Shown piece by piece: positions 1 through 3,906 of a stretch of 5,753 nt of DNA. The stretch is from JBBRTJ01 sp038244535. GTDB lineage: Bacteria; Actinomycetota; Acidimicrobiia; Acidimicrobiales; Ilumatobacteraceae. The stretch spans positions 1 through 5,753 of the forward strand of contig JBBRTJ010000142.1 of assembly GCA_038244535.1 (NCBI GenBank), written 5' to 3'. How positions within the stretch are numbered: the stretch's first letter is position 1; each line of letters opens with the position of its first letter. Both the position numbers and the translations under genes were made by a program. The notes under the pieces are model-generated. The model saw only the letters and a list, made by a program, of their open reading frames with translations. It did no database searches and was not told the origin of the DNA.

Positions 1-167
1 CGCTTGCGGGGCGGGGCCGGGTCGGGTCGGCGCCGCTTGCGGGGCGGGGCCGGGTGGGGTCGGCGCCGCTTGCGGGGCGGGGCCGGGTCGGGTCGGCGCC
101 GCTTGCGGGGCGGCGCCGCTTGCGGGGCGGGGCCGGGTCGGGTCGGCGCCGCCGGCGGGGCGGGGCC
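1..167. repeat. 33-bp GC-rich tandem repeat array, upstream end outside window
   Basis: Units beginning CGCTTGCGGGGCGGGG start at 1, 34, 67, 100, 117 and 150. Those at 1, 67 and 117 are identical full 33-bp units. The one at 34 has one changed base (TCGGG to TGGGG). The one at 100 is a 17-bp truncated unit, and the one at 150 decays after about 17 bases. The array probably starts before the window. Four units carry four G-runs separated by 1-2 bases (8-26, 41-59, 74-92, 124-142), which matches the usual G-quadruplex pattern. The array ends beside the 10-bp palindrome GCCCTAGGGC (165-174). The unit equals 11 codons, so it reads as open frame, but the resulting Gly/Arg/Ala-rich peptide looks like translated repeat and not protein. 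Confidence 0.95.
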
Positions 168-200
168 CTAGGGCACGGGCTGTCGTACGCTCGATTCCTG

Positions 201-614
201 ATGGACGTCTCGGTGCTCTTGGCGGATTGGGCTGACGCCATCAACGGCAAGCTCTACATCCAGGGCGGCGGATGGAGCCAGACGATGGAAGGCCCCGTCA
301 GGATGGCGGTGGCCATGAACTTCCTGGTCGAGTGGGGCGAGACCAACCGGCAGTTCCGCATCGCTCTGCGCCTGCTCGATGAGGACGGCAACACGGCCGA
401 ACCGGAGCCGGGGCGGCCGTTCGTGATCGAGGCGCTGCTCGAGGCCGGGCGACCCCCGGGCACGAGGCCCGGCACGCCCATCAGCGCGCCGATGGCCTTC
501 AACTTCCTGCTGCCGCTGACCGCCGGCCGCTACACGCTCCAGGTCGAAGCCGACGGCGTCCCGATCGGCCGCGGCGTGAGCTTCACGGTCCTACCCTCGG
601 TTGGGGGCGGCTGA
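201..614 (+). CDS. DUF6941-family protein of unknown function
   Basis: This encodes 137 residues beginning MDVSVLLADWADAINGKLYI. The opening pattern (a short beta strand, LLADxA, then GKLYIxGGGW) and the later beta-rich stretch with LRLLDEDG and a C-terminal YTLQVEADG strand resemble the small DUF6941 family of actinobacterial proteins, whose role is not known. There is no signal peptide and no membrane segment, so a cytoplasmic protein is likely. I chose the ATG at 201 because family members start at this point. The frame is open further upstream to 54, but that part is only translated tandem repeat. No clear ribosome site precedes the ATG. A weak TACGCT -10-like hexamer (186-191) sits 9 bases before it, so a leaderless transcript is possible. 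The gene stands alone. The family assignment is from memory of the sequence pattern. Confidence 0.75.
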   Translation: MDVSVLLADWADAINGKLYIQGGGWSQTMEGPVRMAVAMNFLVEWGETNRQFRIALRLLDEDGNTAEPEPGRPFVIEALLEAGRPPGTRPGTPISAPMAFNFLLPLTAGRYTLQVEADGVPIGRGVSFTVLPSVGGG

Positions 615-744
615 CGATGCCCGCTCGCGCCGTGTCCGTCGGTTCCATGTCGGCTCGGCAGCTACGACTTGACCACCGAGGGCGCGGCCAACGCGAGAGG
701 CCTGTTCATCGTGATCGGCATGGCCATCAAGCACTGCTCGGGGC
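615..744 (+). pseudogene. Unrecognised coding-like fragment
   Basis: Directly after the DUF6941 stop, the same frame reads codons with protein-like composition. The best part lies at about 657-728: GSYDLTTEGAANARGLFIVI, then GMAIKHCSGLP. It has no convincing start and no stop at a sensible place, and it runs into arginine/proline-rich repeat sequence after about 744. It may be an internal piece of a gene interrupted by the repeats at 799-921, whose tail could be the fragment ending at 1008, but the two are in different frames and I recognise neither. It could also be chance open frame in GC-rich DNA. Confidence 0.22.
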
Positions 745-798
745 TGCCGGGGGGCTCCTCGCCGTGGGCGCGGTCAGGTCGGGCGACCTTGCGACGAG

Positions 799-869
799 TC
801 GGCGCCGGCCCACATCGGCCTCGGCCCCAGTTCTGGGCTGGCCCCACTTCGGCGCCGGCCCACATCGGC
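799..869. repeat. 21-bp direct repeat, 50-bp period, with small hairpin between
   Basis: An identical 21-base sequence built around GGCGCCGGCCCACATCGG occurs at 799-819 and 849-869. The 29-base spacer contains the inverted pair CCCAG-TT-CTGGG (827-838). On the minus strand the whole block reads as diverged iterations of a GTGGGGCC-type motif, so it may be a decayed minisatellite. It lies just upstream of the nested palindrome at 879-915. Confidence 0.8.
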
Positions 870-878
870 GCCTCTTTC

Positions 879-921
879 CGTCGCGACGTTGCTGCTCTAC
901 AACAACGTCGCGACGAAGAAC
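879..921. repeat. Nested-palindrome dispersed repeat, copy 1
   Basis: Perfect 13-bp inverted arms, CGTCGCGACGTTG at 879-891 and CAACGTCGCGACG at 903-915, flank an 11-base loop. Each arm also contains the 10-bp self-palindrome CGTCGCGACG. Beyond the stem, GAAGAAC follows on the right side. The same layout recurs at 3110-3151 with the same arms, the same loop start (CTGCTC) and the same right flank, so this is a dispersed repeat and not a chance hairpin. There is no T-run after it, so a rho-independent terminator is unlikely. A REP-like or MITE-like element is possible. Confidence 0.85.
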
Positions 922-1008
922 GAGGGCCTCGACTGGGACACGCTGACCAACGACGCCGTTGGCGCTGCGAAGGAGCTCGCTCGTGAGCGTCGACTGGCGG
1001 AGCGGTAG
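880..1008 (+). pseudogene. C-terminal fragment of an unrecognised protein
   Basis: In one frame the sequence from about 880 to the TAG at 1006-1008 reads with clear coding character: LLLYNNVATKNEGLDWDTL, then a helical, charged tail TNDAVGAAKELARERRLAER. There is no suitable start codon upstream in this frame; a TGA occurs at 670, and 673-880 is Arg/Pro/Gly-rich repeat translation. The first part overlaps the nested-palindrome repeat, so the repeat may have landed in this gene and replaced its 5' part. The stop lies one base from the stop of the convergent ADP-ribosylglycohydrolase pseudogene, as expected for an old gene end packed against it. I do not recognise the family. Confidence 0.4.
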
Positions 1009-1009
1009 C

Positions 1010-1945
1010 TCACCAGCCGGGGTAGCGGAGGAACCAGCCGTCGGTCGCCTCTCCCCGTTCGTCGTGGGGGGCGTCGCCGCGGAGCTCGAGCGCGGCGTCG
1101 GCGGCGAGGTCCTCGATGACGTCGCGGAGTTCGAGGTCGGCCAGCCACTCGGCGGGCAGTGAGGCCGTGCCGCCCAGCGCGCCGAGCAGGTTGCCGACGA
1201 TGGAACCGGTCGAGTCGCTGTCGCCCGAGTGGTTGACCGCGGCCAGCACGCCGTCGTGGAAGGCGGACGCCCCGACCGCGCAGGCCAACGCGATGGCCAG
1301 CGCCTCCTCCCCCACCCAGCCACCGCCGAGGCGCTCGAGAGCGGCCGGGGCGGGCAGGCCGCGCGCACCGAGGCGGCGACCGGCCTGCACTGCGGCGAGC
1401 GTCTCGGCGTGCTTCGGCCAGGCGATGAGGGCGACGGTGGCCGCGTCGAGGGCGGCGGTCAGCGAGTCGCCGTCGACGAGCGCACCGACGGCCGCGGCGA
1501 GGTAGCCGGCCGACAGGTAGCCGCTCGGATGGCCGTGGGTCAGCGCCGCCACCTGGCAGCCGAGCTCGAAGCGCTTCTCGGCCGGCCCCGCGGGGAAGCC
1601 GGCGGGGGCGGCTCGCATCACCACGCCGCAGCCCTTCGAGTCGTTGATCGGCTGGTCGGTCGTGCCGTCACCCCCGCGACGGAGCGCCGACAGGCAGGTG
1701 TTGCCCGGCGCCCGGCGGCTGTGGAGCCCGGGGACGGCGACCAGCCAGCCGTCGGGACGGTCGTCGCCGAGGTCGATCGTGCGGACCGCGGCCCACGGGT
1801 CGCCCTGGGTGTGCAGCCAGCGCAGGTAGGCGTGGCGCACGACGGTCGGGGGGTGGCAGATCCCCTTGGTGCGGGCGCGCACCGAGGCGCGGATGATGCC
1901 CTCGGTGGTGAACAGGGTCATCTGGGTGTCGTCGGTGATGGCACC
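1010..1945 (-). pseudogene. ADP-ribosylglycohydrolase family protein, 5'-truncated
   Basis: Members of this family remove ADP-ribose from proteins, nucleic acids or small molecules using a two-metal site. Counting from the first ATG (1919-1921, 303 residues), the frame shows NDSKGCG (93-99), LTHGHPSGY (127-135), GWVGEEALAIAL (201-212) and the metal-binding signature NHSGDSDSTGSI (230-241), all typical of actinobacterial members. The second metal-binding motif, ITDDTQ, is present but lies just upstream of that ATG (1922-1939). The frame then meets a TGA at 1970-1972 with no ATG, GTG or TTG between. The usual first 45 or so residues, with the GxxxGDAxG helix, are absent. A protein started at the ATG would lack the Asp pair of the metal site, so a functional product is unlikely. 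Homology ends near 1945, exactly where antitoxin homology starts on the other strand. Confidence 0.88.
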
Positions 1946-2075
1946 GCTCGTCGCCCGGGTCGGAGCGCATCACGAACGGGTGACCGTCACGGTGCACGGT
2001 CGACCCACCGCGGTACTCGTTGCCGTAGACGATCTCGAGGCGATGGAGGAGACCATCGCGGTGCTGTCTGACGGG
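1944..2075 (+). pseudogene. Phd/YefM-type antitoxin remnant, N-terminus lost, fused to toxin
   Basis: The frame reads PLVARVGAHHERVTVTVHGR, then PTAVLVAVDDLEAMEETIAVLSD. This matches the middle of Phd/YefM antitoxins, where ...ERVxITxxGRPxAVLVSxDDLExLEETLxVLSD is the usual pattern. These proteins bind DNA as dimers through the N-terminal fold and neutralise a RelE-type toxin with the C-terminal tail. Both ends are damaged. The first roughly 20-25 residues are absent, replaced by the reversed ADP-ribosylglycohydrolase sequence. The toxin-binding tail is missing after LSD, where the frame runs directly into the toxin remnant without a stop. An ATG at 1938 could start translation, but the product could neither fold as a normal antitoxin nor bind toxin normally. 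Confidence 0.82.
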
Positions 2076-2351
2076 ATGGCGCTGCCGGCCCCCGCCCGCG
2101 CCGATGCCGAGCGACTACCCGAGTCGGTCGCGTTCGCTGCACACGAGTTCAACGTCGGCCCGTTGCTCGACGACCCACGCCAGGTCGCCAAGCGGTTGCG
2201 GCCACCACTCGATGGCCGCTACAGCGCACGGTGGAGCACCCACCGTGTCATCGACCGCATCGATGAGCAGCGCCGGCGCGTCACCGTGGTCGGGGTGTTC
2301 TCACGGGCGGACGCCTATCGCCCGCAGCGACCGCCCAACCCGTTCTCGTAA
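2076..2351 (+). pseudogene. RelE/ParE-superfamily toxin remnant, fused to antitoxin
   Basis: RelE-type toxins cleave mRNA on the ribosome. Here the frame reads AERLPESVAFAAHEFNVGPL (from about 2106), then LDDPRQVAKRLRPPLDGRYS, a core such as RVIDRID and the ending RVTVVGVFSRADAYRP, closing at a TAA at 2349-2351. This is the normal order for an actinobacterial RelE toxin. About 10-15 N-terminal residues are missing, along with any start codon and the tail of the antitoxin. Several usually conserved positions have changed: the family pattern RRGTYRVIYRID appears as RWSTHRVIDRID, and the final HRADAYR as SRADAYR. Loss of the N-terminus, in-frame fusion and these substitutions all point to an inactive relic. 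It converges on the MazF-type gene with 47 bases between them. Confidence 0.82.
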
Positions 2352-2398
2352 GCCACCGCGCCCGGCGCCATCAGCCCTCACGCCGTCCGAGCCCTTCG

Positions 2399-2737
2399 TC
2401 AGTGGCTCAGCAAGGTCTTCGTGATGTCGCGGACCTCACGACTGGTGGCCTCGTCGATCCGTCCGACGCGGTGGATCAGTCGGCCCTGGTTGATCGAGCG
2501 GAGCAGCTCGCACTGCACGTAGCTCGTCTGGTCGAGGCCCGTGTCCTCGGACGCCTCGACCTCGACATGGAGGGACAACCCGCGGTAGGTGGCGGTCAGC
2601 GGGCAGACGATGACGAAGGGGAAGTCCCGGCCGAAGGTGCCCGGCGGGCCAACCACGAGGGCTGGACGGTGGTGCGCTGGTTCTCCTGGAAACGGCTCCC
2701 CGAAGTCGACGAGCCAGAGATCGTCAACCGATGCCAT
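2399..2737 (-). CDS. MazF/PemK-family endoribonuclease toxin
   Basis: This encodes 112 residues, the normal MazF size. MazF toxins are sequence-specific RNases held inactive by the partner antitoxin. The family landmarks are in order: LVDFGEP (9-15), HRPALVVG (23-30) with the conserved Arg, VIVCPLTATYRG (42-53) with the Thr of the active site, QTSYVQCELLRSI (70-82), RLIHRVGRID (86-95) and a C-terminal helix. I see no broken motif. The ATG at 2735-2737 has a good ribosome site, GAGGTGA, ending 3 bases upstream. It overlaps the end of the antitoxin gene by 14 bases, so the two are translationally coupled. Expression should depend on the promoter upstream of the antitoxin. Which RNA motif it cuts cannot be read from the sequence. 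Confidence 0.9.
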   Translation of the reverse strand: MASVDDLWLVDFGEPFPGEPAHHRPALVVGPPGTFGRDFPFVIVCPLTATYRGLSLHVEVEASEDTGLDQTSYVQCELLRSINQGRLIHRVGRIDEATSREVRDITKTLLSH

Positions 2738-2960
2738 CGCTCACCTCGGTGGATCGGGCTTCCGCCAGGTAGTCGGCCCACGCCTGTTCATCGCGCTTGA
2801 GTCCCGCCATCTCGCCCACGACCCGGTCGGCGAATCGTTGCCGGCTCAGCGCCTCGGCCGCCGCTCGAACGGTGTCCATGATCGAAGCGTCGGCCAGCGA
2901 GGCGAGCTCGAGCAGCTTGGCGTGGGTCTCTCTGTCAACCCTGATGGTCGTCGTGGACAT
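2724..2960 (-). CDS. Ribbon-helix-helix antitoxin, partner of MazF-type toxin
   Basis: This encodes 78 residues. The N-terminus STTTIRVDRETHAKLLELA, followed by a helix (SIMDTVRAAAEALSRQRF), is a ribbon-helix-helix DNA-binding fold as in actinobacterial MazE/VapB-like antitoxins. The strand near residues 2-8 would contact the operator. The C-terminal part, with DEQAWADYLAEARSTEV, is acidic and likely wraps the MazF toxin. The ATG at 2958-2960 is chosen because the beta strand starts right after it. There is no Shine-Dalgarno sequence, but TAGACT lies exactly 6 bases upstream, which fits a leaderless mRNA. The palindromic site at 2979-2995 lies in the promoter, so the antitoxin, alone or with toxin, probably represses its own operon. 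Confidence 0.85.
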   Translation of the reverse strand: MSTTTIRVDRETHAKLLELASLADASIMDTVRAAAEALSRQRFADRVVGEMAGLKRDEQAWADYLAEARSTEVSDGIG

Positions 2961-2966
2961 GAGTGG

Positions 2967-2995
2967 AGTCTACGACCAGTAGACGATTCGTCTAC
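2967..2995 (-). promoter_or_regulatory. Promoter and operator of the MazEF-type operon
   Basis: The 17-base sequence GTAGACGATTCGTCTAC (2979-2995) is a perfect palindrome with an 8-bp arm on each side. A further GTCTAC half-site at 2968-2973 pairs with GTAGAC at 2979-2984 across a 5-base gap, giving three alternating half-sites, as is usual for ribbon-helix-helix repressors. On the minus strand, TAGACG (2989-2994, four of six bases matching TTGACA), a 16-base spacer and TAGACT (2967-2972) form a plausible promoter inside the operator. The ATG follows 6 bases later, so transcription probably starts at the start codon. The half-sites and their positions are seen directly. Repressor binding is inferred. 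Confidence 0.72.
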
Positions 2996-3109
2996 TTTGG
3001 GCCGGACCTCGGAGCAACGCCAGGTTCACCGCCCGACTCCTCACTGGTCGCCGACGAGGAGCTCGACATGACCGCCATCCGGGTCAGCAGCGGACTGCCC
3101 CCCCTTTGG
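2996..3109. other. Degraded intergenic stretch between MazEF promoter and repeat copy 2
   Basis: No intact gene is visible here. The only recognisable content is a short minus-strand reading at 3041-3094, described separately. The stretch ends in CCCCTTTGGG, immediately before the second nested palindrome. Confidence 0.5.
3041..3094 (-). pseudogene. Possible C-terminal scrap of a VOC (glyoxalase-fold) protein
   Basis: On the minus strand one frame ends SAADPDGGHVELLVGDQ followed by TGA (3041-3043). DPDGxxVELLV is the usual last strand of VOC-superfamily proteins such as glyoxalase or bleomycin-resistance types. Only about 17 codons are left; upstream the sequence passes into the nested-palindrome repeat. 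It may be the stump of a gene whose 5' part was displaced by that repeat. The fragment is short, so chance similarity is possible. Confidence 0.35.
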
Positions 3110-3151
3110 GTCGCGACGTTGCTGCTCGGTGGCAACGTCGCGACGAAGAAC
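3110..3151. repeat. Nested-palindrome dispersed repeat, copy 2
   Basis: Perfect 13-bp inverted arms, GTCGCGACGTTGC at 3110-3122 and GCAACGTCGCGAC at 3132-3144, flank a 9-base loop beginning TGCTC. The right flank GAAGAAC (3145-3151) is the same as in copy 1 at 879-921, and both copies are preceded by CTTT plus two bases. The loop differs in length and sequence while the arms are conserved, so the stem looks like the part under constraint. Downstream similarity continues weakly in a GGGCCTCG block. Confidence 0.85.
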
Positions 3152-3450
3152 AACAGGGCGGGGGCCTCGGGGCACCGTCGGCAAGCGCCTCAGTCAGGAG
3201 GTCGCGGCAACACCGTCGATCTCGATCAACTCTGCCGATGGGCGAGTTCGATGCGGCCCCGGTACATCGACCACGGTGCTGATCTCGTCATCCGGGTCAC
3301 GGCGCGGCCCCGGTACATCGACCACGGTGCTGATCTCGTCATCCGGGTCACGGCGCGGCCCCGTACTGCGACAACCGCCCTGTACCCCCCGCGCCGCGCG
3401 ACACGCTGATGCGGTACTTCATCGAGCGCGAGACACTGACCAAGCGGTAG
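3151..3450 (+). pseudogene. Unrecognised gene remnant interrupted by a 51-bp tandem duplication
   Basis: Two readings look like protein. One is GTVGKRLSQEVAATPSISIN at about 3171-3230. In another frame MGEFDAAP (3238-3261) breaks off at the 51-bp repeats. The same frame resumes after them as PYCDNRPVPPAPRDTLMRY, then FIERETLTKR and a TAG at 3448-3450. Removing the two repeat units would join DAAP to PYCDNR seamlessly, which suggests an insertion plus a small frameshift near 3229. I do not recognise the protein. Alternative readings of the repeat (plus strand YIDHGADLVIRVTARP, minus strand DPDDEISTVVDVPGP) are also open, and the first is faintly like a transposase segment, so the assignment is weak. 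Confidence 0.3.
3254..3366. repeat. 51-bp tandem duplication with partial third copy
   Basis: Two identical 51-bp units (3254-3304 and 3305-3355) begin CGGCCCCGGTACATCGACC and end GGGTCACGGCG. A third copy starts CGGCCCCGTAC (3356-3366) and then diverges. The unit is a multiple of three, so reading frames are kept across copies. In the frame of the flanking gene remnant each unit carries a TGA, for example at 3331-3333. Confidence 0.95.
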
Positions 3451-3726
3451 GGCCGTGGGCTTCCGGCGCGGATCTCCTGATAGCTGGTTGCCAGGCTCGC
3501 GTTGGGCCGCCGACTGCACGGTGGCGGACTCGGTTCCCACCTCCTGGCCAGCGCGCTCCAGCGCGCCGCCGTCGGATCACGAGATCTCGGTGGCCGATAC
3601 GTCATCGTCGAAACGATTGACGACGCTGCGGCGTCCGTCTAGCGCCATCACGGGTTCGAGCCGGTACCGGGCCTCGATCGACTGGTGCTGGCGACCAAGT
3701 CGCTCGACCCCTACCTCGATCGCTAG
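3451..3726 (+). pseudogene. GNAT-family acetyltransferase remnant (toxin-like), in-frame stops
   Basis: GNAT enzymes transfer acetyl from acetyl-CoA. A subgroup acts as toxins that acetylate charged tRNA. One frame reads GLPARIS, two stops (TGA 3478, TAG 3481), then LVARLALGRRLHGGGLGSHL, containing the acetyl-CoA loop R-x-x-G-x-G-x-G. It continues LASALQRAAV, then GGRYVIVETIDDAAASV, a TAG at 3640-3642, RHHGFEPVPGLDRLVLATK and a final TAG at 3724-3726. The order fits the C-terminal half of TacT-like GNAT toxins, where AxxFYRHHGFEP is usual, so the TAG at 3640 replaces the conserved Tyr, a single-base change from TAC or TAT. The first half and any DUF1778-type antitoxin partner are absent. It is a relic. 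Confidence 0.78.
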
Positions 3727-3794
3727 ATCGAGGAGCCGAACGTCCGCGGCTTCACGACACCTCGGACCGCAAGCGGCTCCACGGTGACATCAAC
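3727..3794. other. Left flank of the IS element, nothing recognised
   Basis: Sixty-eight bases separate the GNAT stop from the left inverted repeat. Neither strand gives a recognisable product. In particular the minus strand (VDVTVEPLAVRGVVKPRTF and a stop) does not continue the integrase cut at the right end of the element. Confidence 0.5.
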
Positions 3795-3832
3795 GAGGTT
3801 GTCCCGGTAGTCGTGGAAGTTGAGGTGGCGGT
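3795..3832 (+). repeat. Left terminal inverted repeat of the IS256-family element
   Basis: Reading inward it shares GAGGTTGTCCCG, CGTGGAA and GTGGCGG with the reverse complement of the right end, separated by short mismatched blocks and one single-base length difference. It lies 75 bases before the transposase start codon. Confidence 0.85.
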
Positions 3833-3906
3833 CCCCCGCTCGCTGCCTGCCGGCTGGTAGGTGTCGGGCGACCGCCAAGTCACTCGACAAGAAGGGGACC
3901 ACCACC

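Noticed and set aside
1..167. CRISPR array
   Set aside because: The units abut without unique spacers, so this is a plain tandem repeat.
54..200. N-terminal extension of the DUF6941 frame back to 54
   Set aside because: It is translated tandem repeat (Gly/Arg/Ala-rich), and family members start at the MDVSVLLAD point.
879..921. Integron attC site or rho-independent terminator
   Set aside because: The ends do not fit RYYYAAC/GTTRRRY, arm symmetry is perfect rather than with the usual extrahelical bases, and there is no T-run after the stem.
617..946. 109-codon plus-strand open frame
   Set aside because: It is Arg-rich with no family-like motif and runs through repeats. The protein-like readings are in other frames.
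1866..1937. Earlier start for the Phd/YefM frame
   Set aside because: This part is antisense to the conserved TDDTQMTLFT region of the ADP-ribosylglycohydrolase and has no antitoxin similarity.
1229..2071. 280-codon plus-strand open frame opposite the ADP-ribosylglycohydrolase
   Set aside because: It is a shadow of the minus-strand gene, common in high-GC DNA. Its composition is Gly/Arg/Ala-rich and it has no motifs.
2352..2398. Terminator between the convergent RelE remnant and MazF-type gene
   Set aside because: No convincing stem followed by a T-run is visible in these 47 bases.
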